Of a stretch of DNA of 64,000 bases, positions 1-11,400 are shown one piece after another. The stretch's first letter is position 1, and the number at the start of each line of letters is the position of its first letter. The position numbers and the translations under genes are program-made. The notes under the pieces were generated by a model. That model had not been told where the DNA came from. It ran no database searches and was given only the letters and a program-made list of their open reading frames with translations. This DNA is from Echria macrotheca (taxonomy: Eukaryota > Ascomycota > Sordariomycetes > Sordariales > Schizotheciaceae). The stretch is taken from positions 1,612,001 through 1,676,000 of the forward strand of contig MU839831.1 in the NCBI GenBank assembly GCA_030411725.1. The letters are read 5' to 3'.

Positions 1-3000
1 TGTTCAACACTGACGTCTCTTGCCACATGGTTCCCAGCCGGCGCTGGTGGGTTCCTGATCCAAGTTTGAACTGAACGACTCGCTCCTTCCCCGCTGAGAT
101 GGAGAGTGAAGAAAATTTTTCCCCAGTTCCACTTCTAAGCACTCAGGACCGCTCGAGTATCTTCGCCGGAACTCGCCCTGAGTCTCCCCAACCGCGTCAC
201 TGACTGCCAGGATATTTGCATATCGAGTTTGGCCTCGAGTTTCGTTGACTCGCCGCGTCGTCTTCGGCGTACTACATGTCATGATAGAGCTCTCGCTGCC
301 GTGAAACACACCAAACAGACCTCGAACTTCAAGCGCGATTCGTCACCATGTCAACGAAAAAATCTTTCGAGTCTTCTGAGTGTTGAAGCTGCAGCCTGTC
401 ACTAACGTCGTTAACAAAGGTGCAATCAGGTCGAGGATGGAACCTAGGCCTCACCCCCAAACCAAGAGTCTCAGCGGCAAACCAAGGGGCATCTTTCGAT
501 GCGTCAAGGCTAATCCGCTGGTGGTTACACTGGAGTCGAAGTCGAGAGATGACATGACCCTCATGAAGGTGTTGGAGAAGTCCCGAGCTGGAAATCTGCC
601 TTCTCCAGGCTCCCCGCGACACGGATACAGCGGCGTGGTCAGAAGAAAGGGCATCGTATCAAATAACCGAAGCCCCTTTTCGTATTCCTTTCAGGTGAAG
701 GGACCATGCCAGCCCGGATTCACTCAGCGCTGCTGTTTACTACAAGATTCCAGCAACATACGAACTGAAGCTCAGGGCACAGAAAATAGCGAAATGACGC
801 AACAGGCACCAACCGACCATCTTCGGGGCACAGTGCGGGCTCGGGCCATCCGAAGGCATTCGGACGAGTGCAAACCGGGTTGCAACAGTGGTACGGATCA
901 CGGGCTGTGCCGCTCCCAACACTCACGGGACTGTGCCACGGAAGGAAGATTAAGATGGCGGAATCCAGACACCGGTTTGTCGATGTTCTGCGCGCTTGGG
1001 AAATGACAAAGTCAAGCGCGTCGTGCCAAGCTGTGTCGACCAGAGTCGAGAATGCCTAAAGTCCCCCACGGTTACACCGTCTTTCTCCGAATGCCACGGC
1101 CAGCTGTCAGGCGCTTAGTCGGCAATTAGATTAATTGTGTGGCGGAGATGGGGCCTTGCTGACGCCCAGTTCGCACCTGATGAGGGCACGATGGGAACAG
1201 GACCAGATCGACCGAATCTCCAACTTCCCAAACAGGGAGCCAGCAGTGACTCAGCGAATCCGATGCATATCGTCCATCCGGGCCGTCAGATGGAGGCCAG
1301 TCTTTGGGTCTGCTAACCGTAGGACTCTCTCTCACCGACGGTGCCGCCATGATGCAGCTCACGAGAATCCACCAGAGCGGAGGGAAGTTTCCCCCTAGGG
1401 CTGCAGCACGTCAGGTCTATTGGCTACCATCGAATTTGTGGCAGCTTTTCACTCGTGTCCAGCACAAACGATTTGTGGGTTCGGTCGATCCTTCACTCCA
1501 CTGCCAAGCCAAGGGCCGAGAAACGCAGCGTTCTATCGACCGGATCGCCGCAAAGACCGAGGATGGGGGCCGAAACGGCCGTCGATTGGCCGGTTGGTTC
1601 CGAACTGAGGGGAAGGACCTTGGGGTCACCGCCGGGGATCGTCTTCGGCCCTCCGCCGCACCGTCATCGCCGACCCGGATTCTCGTATCGATGCAACACT
1701 CAGGTTGCAACGAGCAATCGTCTCGACAGGCCCTTGTTACGTTGCAGGTTAAGCATCAATATCGATTACCGGCGCCGTGATGAATAACATCTCGCTTGTG
1801 ACCTCTGACTAGGCCAGCATCAGGTGGTCCGCATAGCCGACGACGCGCCCCGCGCCGTGCCGCAGAAATATTGACAGAGGTGCCTTGCCAGTGGTATCTT
1901 CGGAGGAGAGTTGTCAACATGCAAATCCCCAGCTTCTCCGGAAACTCTCTGGCGCCGACGACCGCGATCGTCCGGGGTGGACGAAATGAGCCGCATACTC
2001 TTGGGGCAAACATGACGGGGATGCAAATCATGTCATCATAATGCTTCAAAGCGGACCAGCGGACCCATCAGTGGGCTACCAGTGGATTACGGCTCCCAAG
2101 ACGGGGACAACTCGGTCAATAGACTTGAGTGAGAGCGTACTTTGACCGCTCCCACGGGTATTCCTCTTCGCTGTCACCGGCATCCTCGGCGTCAACCGTT
2201 CAAGATCACGATAAGGAATCGGCAACGGCGGGTATCCATAGGTAGTCAGATGGAGAATGCGAGGAGTCCCAGATCGGCAGCTGGAAGGGCCAAGAATCCC
2301 ACGAGTTCCCGGTTCTGACAGATCCGACAGGTCGGCTTACCCGCCTCTTTTCCCGGCTCCTAAACGAGGCCCCATATGTCTTTTTCCGGGTCTTCCCACA
2401 ACACTCAGCCCTGTATTGAGCCACGCTCGCCAAGGATTGTATCTATCCATAGAACGCCAATCATCTTAACGCCCAACAAAGCATATTCCTGTGGCTTGAC
2501 GGCTCACGCCCAGCTTTCGTGGCCCACATATCCAACGACGTCCTCCACCTAAACTGACAGAAAGCAGCGCGATGCAACGTTCTCGAGCACTGACAGATCT
2601 AGCGGGGGAAATGACTTTTCCTTCCTTTCCTTCCCCTCTGATTGGCCAGGCTTCGCTTCCACGCCGAGGATTACCACAACTGGAGGCTGAAGCGGCACTG
2701 CCCGTATACTCGTCCCATCTTCTCTTGACCCCCTTCAAGATGAATGGCTGCCTGCACTGTTCCTGGCTTTTTGGCTTCTCACTGCTACCCTTCCCCCCCT
2801 GAATCATTGGAAGATGGTCACCCGGGATGGCTATGGCCTCCTGTCAGGACCTTCTTTTACGCCTTACCCCAGCTCTGAGGACCAGTACGGAGAGTTCTGG
2901 CATCAGCCACCACGTGGTGGGTGGTGCGTGACTGGTTCCTGTTTTGCATGAGGCTCCCATGTCCGTTGGAAATAGCGTTACGGTCTGACCGGGGGATTCG

Positions 3001-3077
3001 AGGCAGCGCCCAGTGGTGGCTTCACCGGTTGGCGACCAACCCACAGTCAGCGTCCCATCTCATATGGCGGCTTCGAG
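1..3077. other. Intergenic, no supported gene
   Basis: I see no gene here. Open frames on both strands (the longest about 208 codons, near 380-1006 on the plus strand) show no recognisable domain, signal peptide or splice pattern and overlap each other. The last kilobase is the likely promoter side of the laccase. It includes a reverse CCAAT-type ATTGG at about 2641 and pyrimidine-rich stretches around 2610-2640. A gene lying mostly outside the left edge of the window cannot be excluded. Confidence 0.5.
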
Positions 3078-3084
3078 TTATAAG
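3078..3084 (+). promoter_or_regulatory. TATA-like element of the laccase gene
   Basis: A TATAAG element lies about 110 bp upstream of the laccase ATG at 3193. A CT-rich tract (about 3107-3190) follows it, as is common between the TATA box and start codon of highly expressed filamentous fungal genes. The assignment rests on position and sequence only. Confidence 0.45.
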
Positions 3085-3192
3085 ACTTGAGGGTATTCCT
3101 ATTCCATCGTCCCCTCTCCTTCTTCTCATCATCATCACCGACATCACCAACCCACGTCACTCGCTTGTTCCTCCCTCTCGCCCTTCATCATC

Positions 3193-5029
3193 ATGAAGTT
3201 CATACTTGCCTCACTGCTCTCGCTAGCAGTGGGCTCATATGCCGTCCCCCTTCAACCCAAAGATGTCGAGATCGCGCCGCGTCTCGTTCAGGATTCTGTC
3301 TGTGAGCACTCGCCGACCTCACGGCGGTGCTGGGGCGACTACTCCATCTTCACCAACTACTATGAGGTGACGCCGCCAGGCCGGCCGGAGCCGGTCGAGT
3401 ACTGGCTATCGGCGGAGGAGGGACCCTGCGCTCCTGACGGGTATCAAAGGACGTGCATGACGTTCAACGGATCTCTCCCGGGCCCGACCATCATCGCCAA
3501 CTGGGGCGATCTGGTGCGAGTGCACGTCACCAACAACATGAAGAGCAACGGCACATCCATCCACTGGCACGGCGTGCGCATGCTCAACAACGTGCTCAAC
3601 GACGGCGTTCCGGGCGTGACACAGTGCCCCATTGCTCCGGGCCAGAGCATGACCTACGAGTTCCGGGTGACCCAGTACGGGTCCTCCTGGTACCACAGCC
3701 ACTTCAGTCTGCAGTACACTGAGGGCCTCTTCGGGGGCATGATCTTCCGCGGACCGTCGACGGCCAACTACGACGAGGATCTCGGCACGGTGCTGCTTCA
3801 GGACTGGTCGCACATCGAGACCTTTAATCTCTGGGCCAAGTCGGTACGCACCGGCGCCCCGGCCCGGCTCAACGGCGGCCTGATCAACGGCACCAACACG
3901 TTCAACTGCGCCGGCTCGAACGACACGCGGTGTACCGGCCAGGGCAAGAAGTTCGAGACAGTCTTCAAGGCGGGCACCAAGTACCTGCTGCGGCTAGTCA
4001 ACGTGGCCACCGACGGCGTCTTCCAGTTCAGCATCGACGGGCACAAGCTGAAGGTGATCGCGAGCGACTTTGTCGCGATCCACCCGTTCGAGACGGACAG
4101 CATCCAGCTGCAGATCGGCCAGCGGTACGATGTCATCGTAGAAGCCAACGCGGCGCCAGGCGACTACTGGATGCGCAGCGGCTGGGTCGGCAAGTGCAGC
4201 TTCAACGACAACCCGGCCGACATGACGGGCATCGTGCGGTACGACGCGGGCAGCAAGGCCGCGCCGAACACGACGTCGACGGTCGTGCCGAGCACGAGCT
4301 GCCGCGACGAGCCGGCGAGCAAGCTGGTCCCCTGGCTCGAGCTGAACGTGACCAACGCGCCGCTCGAGAACCTGAAGCTCAGCATCCTCGAGGGCGCGAA
4401 AGTCAGCAGCGGCTTCTTCCAGTGGACCATCAACTCGAGCAGTCTGGTGCTCGACTGGAAGAATCCCACCATGGGCAAGATCTTTGCGAAGGAACAGATC
4501 TTCCCGACGCCGTATAATGTCATCGAGGTGAACCGGACGAGCCCCGATCCCAAGACGCCCGAGTGGGCGGTGTTTGTGATTCAGGATAGTGCGACGACAG
4601 CTACGTAAGTTTTCTCTCTGCCCCCTTTCTCTTCGCTTTCAAAACACAAAAAAACTAATGCTAGAAAAACACAGACTTGACCACCCCATCCACCTCCACG
4701 GCCACGACTTCTGGATCCTCGCCCAGGAGCAGGCCAAGTGGGACCCCTCCAAGGCGGCCGCCTTCAACACCGTCAACCCGCCGCGGCGCGACGTCGCCAC
4801 GCTCCCCGGGGGCGGCTATCTCGCCCTCGCGTTCCAGCTGGATAACCCCGGCGCCTGGCTTGTGCACTGCCACATCGCGTGGCACGCGAGCCAGGGGCTG
4901 TCGCTCGAGTTTGTCGAGGACGTCGACATGATTAATATCGCGCTGCCTGGGCGGGCAGAGTACGATGAGATGTGCAAGTCTTGGGACGCGTTTACGCCGG
5001 TCTGGCCGCAGGAGGATTCCGGGATTTGA
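3193..5029 (+). CDS. Laccase (secreted multicopper oxidase)
   Basis: Secreted ascomycete laccase that oxidises phenolic substrates with reduction of O2 to water. Two exons, 3193-4604 and 4675-5029, flank an intron with a GTAAGT donor and a CTAAT branch site, giving 588 residues. A signal peptide covers about residues 1-18. All four copper-ligand motifs are present: HWHG at 124-127, HSH at 168-170, HPIHLHGHD at 474-482 (completed across the splice junction), and HCHIAWH near the C-terminus. The last of these is followed by A-S-Q-G-L, so the axial type 1 copper position is Leu. The protein ends in Asp-Ser-Gly-Ile, the C-terminal plug typical of ascomycete laccases, so the gene looks complete. 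Several N-x-S/T sequons fit secretion. No neighbouring gene suggests a pigment cluster, so a role in lignin or phenol breakdown versus pigment synthesis cannot be decided. Confidence 0.96.
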
Positions 5030-5589
5030 TCAGAGTTTTTCTTTTTTTGGTTGGTTTTGGGGGTGTAAGAGTATATGTCTTGTATGTCTTGTATTACATT
5101 TGTTTGCATGTATGTCGACACGGCGGCGTTGTTGGATGGATCTTCTTTTTTGAGAAAGGGGTCATAGATTGGTACCTATAAGGGCAGGCATGGACGGGAA
5201 ACGGAGCAAGTCCGGTACATGTTTGGGATAGACGGGGTACAAGTACCTACCTAATAACTGGTAACGATCACGAAGCAAGATTGGAATATACCAATGTCAG
5301 TTTTATCATTATCATGATTGTCTCTCGGAATTTGATGGAGAGCCGCAACCAGCCTCCTGCATCGTAAGGTACCTAGGTAGATATACGTTTTGGTGACAAC
5401 CTCGTGTTCGCAGTGCAAAGAACACACAAAGCTGCAAGATTTGGTACATGAATAGGTACCGTGTTCTGCTGTGAGCCACGTCTACCAACAGGTAGGTAGC
5501 ACCATGATGGACCTGATGCCCGGGATCCGGCCGCATCTGGTTTCTGACTGTTGGCAGGTGTTTGGTGACTGGAAGATCCCACCGTGGTT
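5030..5589. other. Intergenic between two converging genes
   Basis: This holds the 3' flanks of the laccase (plus strand) and the PigL_N-GTPase gene (minus strand). A TACCTAGGTA-type palindromic motif lies at 5368-5380. No other coding signal is seen. Confidence 0.5.
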
Positions 5590-6095
5590 TTATACTCTGC
5601 TATCAAATCGACCTAAAAGAGCCTTGAAACGGCTCTGCTTCTTTGCGGGCTCAGGCTTCTCTGTGGGCTCAGGCTTCTCTGGAGGCTTCAGCGTGAACCT
5701 TATCACCTCCTCAAATAGTTCTATCACCCCTTGTCCTGCCAAACTGGAAGGCTCAAAGTACCTTTCCGCGCCAATCGCCCCGGCGACGATGAGAGCCTGT
5801 TGCATAGGAGTTTGGTGGTCAGTCATGCAAAAATACCTAGGTACGGTGGGAATGTAGTTGGGAAAAGGGTGATATGAAGAGGTGATATGAAGAGAGAAAT
5901 ACCTCGTCCCGGATCACCAGGGCCCCGGGGGGTAGTTTGTTCCCCTTCAGCTGCTGGGTCGTCGTTATGGTTTCGTCCCGGCGATCTCTTTTCAGTCCGA
6001 CTAGGAAGATGGGGAGGTCTTTGCGGCGTTTTCGGACTTCAGGGGCCCACTACCGACACGAATACCCGTAAGCTCGACTTTTGCTCTGTAGCGCC

Positions 6096-6130
<35 letters not shown>

Positions 6131-8486
6131 GACATTAAGGGGGAAATTTGACCAAGGGGAAATTTCAGAGGTTAAAAACCTTTGTCCCGGCCGAAAACAA
6201 CGAAGCAGGTNNNNNNNNNNCCCCCCGCCCGCCCCCCCGCCCCCCCCCCCCCCCCCCCCGCCCCCCGCCCCGCCGCCCCCCCCGCCCCCCCCCCCCCGGC
6301 CGCCCCCCGCGGACATTCAGGGAGATATTGATCCAAGGCGAAATTGCTGAGGTTACATACCTTTGTCCGGGCGCTAACCAGCGAAGCAGAGGAGTCGATT
6401 CCGAAGCAGATCAAGACTGCATGAGTGCCGGAGGGATAGTTCAAAGGGAAGTGATCATCGCTACGGGGGGGCCAGTAGTCGAAGATATTCAGCACGATGG
6501 AGATGCCGTCGATTTCAAGGGCGACGGTGTGCTCGGTGCAGTCATAGAACTGAACTGTCTGCCAAATGGTGATCAACCCTCTAAGCAAATGACATGGGAA
6601 CGAGTGCTGGAAAGATGGTGTGTGGATTGGAGTCTTACCTTGGGACTATGACCCATTGCCAAGCTGCTATTATTGACGAGATTTAAAAACTGCCTATTGT
6701 TGATGGCAAAAAAGGTTCATATTAGCGTTGGTACTAGCAAGCTCCATGAGAGCGAGATGCCCGCGTCATGGAGCCAAGCTAGACACACGGCAGAAACTCA
6801 CTTGCAAAGTGTCGACTTTCCAACGGAACTATCGCCGATAACCACAAGCCTTCTTCTCCGAGTGAGATTAGGTTGCCGGATTTTGAGTGGCATCCTTAGC
6901 TCCAGTGGCTCCGACTGTGAGTGACCGCTTTGAACGGGTTGCCGTGGCTGAGGTGGGTCTGTAGTGATGTCCGCATGCTCCTCATTTGTTGTAAATTCAG
7001 CATCCAAAGACGGTTTCTCATGGCGGTCAACATCGGCCGATGTGCCCTTTATTGCCGTCTGTTCTTCGAGCTTCACCAAATTTTCGAACCTTCCTCGCGC
7101 TCTTTTTTCAAGTTTAACCGCAGTCGCCCGTTTCTTGAACTTCGTCATATCGTCGAACTTTGGTCGCGGTGTTTTTTCAACTTTAGCCGCAGTCAGTGGA
7201 TAGACATCTGCCTGTTCCCAGGTTCCGAGTTGCTTCGCCCGCTCTTCCCGCCAGGCCTGTTCTCGTTCTTCGATTTCATTCATCGTCACTGGATTGAAAT
7301 CCCTCTCGTCTGCTAGATCCGGCTGCCTCGGCGTGTAGTTTGTTCCCCTTAGCTGCCTTACCCGCTCTTCCCGCCAGGCCTGTTCTCGTTCTTCGATTTC
7401 GTTTATAGTCACTGGATTGAAATCCCTCCCGTCTGCCAGATCCGGCTCCTCGGAAAAGGCAGTAAGATCAAGTTTTGTGGGACCAGTCTCCGGCGTCTTC
7501 GTTTCCAGACCGGCTCCCGAACTGTCGGCAGGAGCTGACCTCGCGTCGGTAGCGTTCTTTGTCAAAACAGTTGGCATCGCTTCTTCTCCCGCCATCATTG
7601 CACGACGCCATGCCAGAAACCACTCCCGTATGTCGCCCGACGAAGACGGATCCGCAGTAGGTCCCGCTGTTGGCACTGGAATGGCACCCTGAGTTTCCGG
7701 GACTTGGTGTGAGAGGTTGTCTTCGTTACCAGTGTCTCTAAGCGGCGCCGTGGCTTGACCCTGCTCGGTGTGACTGGAAGACGTTGAGCCACCAGCTTGT
7801 TCAAGGCTGGATCTCCGGGAGTGCGTGTGCGAGCTGCGATCCGAGTCCCATACCACATCGTTGCAGACCGTCTCGGCATACGACGTGAGGCTGTCGAGGT
7901 ACTGCTCTAGCACGAAGTTCTGACCTCTCGTGGCCGTCGTTATCTCGCCGCCGGCGACAATGGCCCGGAGCCTGGTCAACTCAGCCATGATCTCGGGGAT
8001 ATGGCCCGTATCCTGCTTGATATCGTGGACGTCGGTCCGGACAACAGCCACGTCGTCCCGGATAGCTTTCGAGAGGGACACTGAGACCAGTTCGAGGACC
8101 AAATTTAGAGAGCCCCGATGGGCCTCGAGGGACATGCGCAGGCCAGCGACTTCGGACTTGCCGAAGGCCACCCATTTCGCCGCGCCCGTCTTGCCCGAAT
8201 GTTTTTGGAGAACGGCGTTGATGCGGTCGACGACGGCCGAGCAGTTGTTTATGATGGAGAGGACCTGCATCTGGAGGGATTCGGGGATGACCCGGTCGTC
8301 GCTGACGGCGGCATCGTCCTTGAGGAGGTCGAGGACGAGCTCCAGTTGGGTGAGCTCCCCGGAGATGGACGTCAGGTCGGATCGTGCTTCCCGACAGCCG
8401 CGAATGAAGGTTGCCACGGCCAGCGACGTCTTCCCGACGGTGCCGAGAAGGGTCAGGCAGGCCGTGGTGATTGAAAGCGGGTCCAT
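5590..8486 (-). CDS. PigL_N-type N-terminal domain fused to a degenerate Rho-like GTPase
   Basis: Five exons read on the minus strand: 8486-6802, 6693-6639, 6558-6361, 6049-5903 and 5796-5590, about 763 residues. I start at the ATG of MDPLSITT because the open frame upstream has only a GTG. Residues 1-200 resemble the fungal STAND N-terminal domain Pfam calls PigL_N: a helical MDPLS start and a conserved YLDSLTSYAETV-like segment further on. The middle is Glu/Lys-rich with two 41-residue repeats. The C-terminus matches Rho-family GTPases: P-loop GDSSVGKST at 551-559, a TVxFY segment, LICFGIDS, WAPEV, LVGLKRD (G4) and EPSSLAG (G5). The switch II DxxG motif is replaced by D607-Y-W-P, no catalytic Gln is seen, and there is no CaaX box, so GTP hydrolysis and prenylation are doubtful. 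Intron 3 contains the assembly gap. The fusion is inferred from phase-matched splices and needs RNA support. Confidence 0.75.
6098..6310. repeat. G/C homopolymer tracts around an assembly gap
   Basis: A run of 32 G (6098-6129) is followed by about 80 unique bases, ten N (6211-6220), and then a C-rich low-complexity stretch to about 6310. All of it lies inside the third intron of the PigL_N-GTPase gene. Open frames through it encode only poly-Gly or poly-Pro and are not genes. The 80 bases at 6131-6210 repeat those at 6312-6391 imperfectly. Confidence 0.9.
7238..7451 (-). repeat. Coding tandem repeat, two copies, 123-bp period
   Basis: Two copies of an approximately 90-bp segment start at 7238 and 7361. 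They encode near-identical peptides around RDFNPVT and EIEEREQAWREER in the linker of the PigL_N-GTPase protein. The 41-residue period keeps the frame open. The copies differ at scattered positions, so the duplication is not brand new. Confidence 0.85.
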
Positions 8487-8696
8487 CCGGTCCGCTTTCC
8501 GGCATGTAAGTGCCGTATCTGTAGTGGTGCTGTGGATGGTGCTGGACCAGCCCAGGAGCTTGATCTCCCGGGTTGAAACCAAGAGCCCGCATGAAGCGGG
8601 GGTGGCTGCCTGAGGAGCGGACGAACCATTGTCCGAACGCCACAGTACACCATTCCCTATCTGCTCGTCGGCAGCTTGGTGCTTTTGGTCAGCCAC

Positions 8697-11133
8697 CCTT
8701 CCTCAGCTACTTGCTCTTGGACCTGAAAATTAAATTGATAAGATAAGTTTGGAGAGTCAGGTGACAGAAAGAAGTAAGGCCGCGCTAACTCACCGAACGA
8801 AGCGACGTCGCAGACGACTAGTATTAAGGTCAGTATTCCTTGTTCCACGTCAACTTCCAAGAAAAGACACATGAAGAAGTGCAGGTAAGGATGGTTGTTT
8901 GGTAGAAGAGAAGAGGGGCCCTGAAGCCTGGCTAAAAATACAGGTGTGCTGGTCTGTGTGCTCCTTCCATCTATCTGTCTGGTGTGCTCTTTCCTGGCCT
9001 AACACACAGAATTACAGGATCAATGGACCGTAGGTATCTTGTCATGCAACGAGCATTCTAGGTAGGTACCTGGTTGTCAATCGACGTCCGTACCTTGTTT
9101 AGGAGGCACACCCTTCATGTCCAGGTGCAATGCCAAGACTCAACAACTTGATCACCTCCAGCCCACTTCTGAAAACAATCCATCTGAATGAGTTTCTTGC
9201 ATGACACGTCGGGCTGGAGTGCACGCTCCACCCATGCAAGCCCCGCAGTAAATGCTCAGCTGGATGGTCGAGGATGTTCATTCAGACAGCTACCTAGTTG
9301 AGACGCTCTTGGTCCGAGACAGACGTGGCCGTCGCGCAGCATCTAGAACGGATGTTCCCTGGCTCGACGCACTAGGCACGGCCCAAGTATTTCCCACAGA
9401 CGAGATGACGGGGGCAGCGCGTTTTGCTATTTTGGTCAGTGGCGGAAAACGCAGTCTCTCGAGACCATGTGCGCCTCGGATCGGGAGAACCGTATGTTTT
9501 TCGCTGGCGAGCAGACTAGCTGCCTCTACTAGATATGCCAGGCAGTAACTACTAGCAGGTCATCCCGGAACGTGTCGGTGATGTATTGCTCGGGTTCTCC
9601 TTTGCCAGCGAGACTAAGTCAACGCATGTGCAATTCCACTATTTAGTTACCTACATGTTGACACGCGCATGTGATATAGTCTGATGGTAGTGCCTTCACA
9701 TGAAATTACATTACATGCGCACAGCACAAAAATGCAAACTACCTACGTAACTAATGCAGATATGCTGCGTCCCAAGTCGTCCCACATCGAACTAAAACAA
9801 CACCGACCATATAGCCCGCAGCAAGCCTCACTCTAGTTCACAGCAAACCACCAAAGATAGAACACCATCCCCAGACTTCCCCTGCATTTCTCACATGTCC
9901 GCAACAAGCAGCCACCGAGAAGTTTCCAACTCACAGACCACCAAAATTTTCAACCCACACAGACCACCCCAGCGCAGTATAAAATCCTCCCCCATCCCCC
10001 CTCTCTCTCTGGTTTTTTTTTTCCCCTCTCATGGGCGGTTCACTCCTCACAATCCTCCACTCACCTGTACTCCCCGGCATTGTGGAGAGAGGGAGGGGGG
10101 AGAGTGAGGAGGAGAGAACTGCCCGACACTTTACAACAAATTTTTGGAACTTTTTTCTCTCTTCTTCTTCAAAAGACTTTGAAGGGGGGGACGGACGGCT
10201 CTCATGGTAGCCGAAGTCCCCCTGGCCCCTGCTCGAGTAACGAGTAATCGATGTAAGGGGTCCAGTCTTTTTTTTCTGATTGTCACTGTTTGATACAACT
10301 TTTTGAGGAGGTGACTTTCATTTACTTCTGCCATAATTTTTTTTGCTCTCCTTTTTTTTTCACGTCGCTTTTTTCGGATGGTCACCGTTTGATCCACTTT
10401 TTGGGGAGGTGACTTGACTACTTCTTTGCCATCTTTGTTTTTTGGGCTTTTTTTTAAACAAAAAGGTTTCCCCGGGGTCCCCCCCCCCTCCCTTCCTCCC
10501 CCGGGTTTCCCTTCACTGTGATCAAGCCCTGAGGGGTGTGACATGGAGAAGAGAATCATCGTTTTTGCATGTATGTGGTCGATCAGATACTTAGGTTGGT
10601 CTTAGTGTTTACCTATACTTGGGTGATCTGGCGATTGTGACGACTGGAGCCAGCTGTGCCAATGGGCAAGTCGCAACCCTCGTCGGAGATGTGTCAACGT
10701 GTGCTGATCAGACGGCACTGAAGGAATGGTTATGGCTATCTAGGTAGGTAGTTTAAGGAGAAGACGATTCCATTCTTGATACAACTCAGCGTGCAGTCTG
10801 GAACTTGTCCAGCCTTGTCCCCTCTCCATGTTGTCATTCTGGTGGCTCTCCATGCATCCATCCCTCGTCCCCTGATCTGCTACTCCCCTGGGTATCTCGT
10901 AACCAACGATGCGATAAATCCACGCTATGATCCAGAACACAAATCCAAGTGCTGTGAATTATTCCGATAATGAGGGACGATCAGGACTGGAGTTTGGATG
11001 TCAGCCAGTCTCTCCAGAGCGCGCCCAACGCTGAAAAAGAACCAACTCACCTGCAAACGTCGCATAACCCAAAAAGGCCAACGCAACCCGATATAATAGA
11101 AAATCAACAACCCCCAGAGAGAAGCGAGAAAGA
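8697..11133. other. Long intergenic region
   Basis: No supported gene. It holds AT- and T-rich promoter-like sequence upstream of the PigL_N-GTPase gene, TAGGTAGGTACC-type motifs near 9058 and 10739, CT-rich strings around 9990-10100, and an imperfect direct repeat at about 10267-10431. Small open frames here are Lys- or Ser-rich and overlap simple sequence. Confidence 0.5.
10267..10431. repeat. Imperfect direct repeat, about 100-bp period
   Basis: Two diverged copies of a roughly 50-65 bp segment share TCACTGTTTGAT/TCACCGTTTGAT, an ACTTTTTG-like stretch and GAGGTGACTT. They are separated by T-rich sequence. No coding function is apparent. Confidence 0.7.
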
Positions 11134-11400
11134 TCACCACCGATCAACAGGCAAGATCCGGAACCGCGGCAGATTCAAGGACGGCATCCGCCACGGCCGC
11201 GCATACGACTCATAGTATCTCGACGACGACCGCGAGTAGCGCCGGTACCGCTGGCGCCGGCACACGTTGCAGCAGTACTCGCGGTCGCGGTCACGGTTGC
11301 TATCGCAGCGGCGGGGTCGATGGTGATGACGAGACGAACGGGAATAATAGACCTGGACGTAGCGGCGACAGGTGATGCAGTATCCGTAGCGGTATGCCAT
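11134..11400 (-). CDS. Small Cys/Arg/Tyr-rich hypothetical protein
   Basis: An 88-codon open frame starts at the ATG at 11400. The N-terminal half has a CITC pair, a single Cys, and a CCNVC pair, spaced like a small zinc ribbon. The remainder is rich in Arg, Tyr, Ser and His. I do not recognise a family. The cysteine pattern and clean ATG argue for a real gene. The short length and absence of a recognisable domain argue against. It could also be the first exon of a longer spliced gene. Confidence 0.35.
   Translation of the reverse strand: MAYRYGYCITCRRYVQVYYSRSSRHHHRPRRCDSNRDRDREYCCNVCRRQRYRRYSRSSSRYYESYARPWRMPSLNLPRFRILPVDRW

Noticed and set aside
380..1006. A 208-codon plus-strand open frame
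   Set aside because: No domain, signal peptide or splice support, and it overlaps other frames of similar quality.
3406..4553. Long open frames antisense to or out of frame with the laccase
   Set aside because: They are shadows of a GC-rich coding sequence with a clear laccase in the other frame.
6050..6588. Poly-Gly and poly-Pro open frames through the G/C tracts
   Set aside because: They are products of homopolymers and the assembly gap inside an intron.
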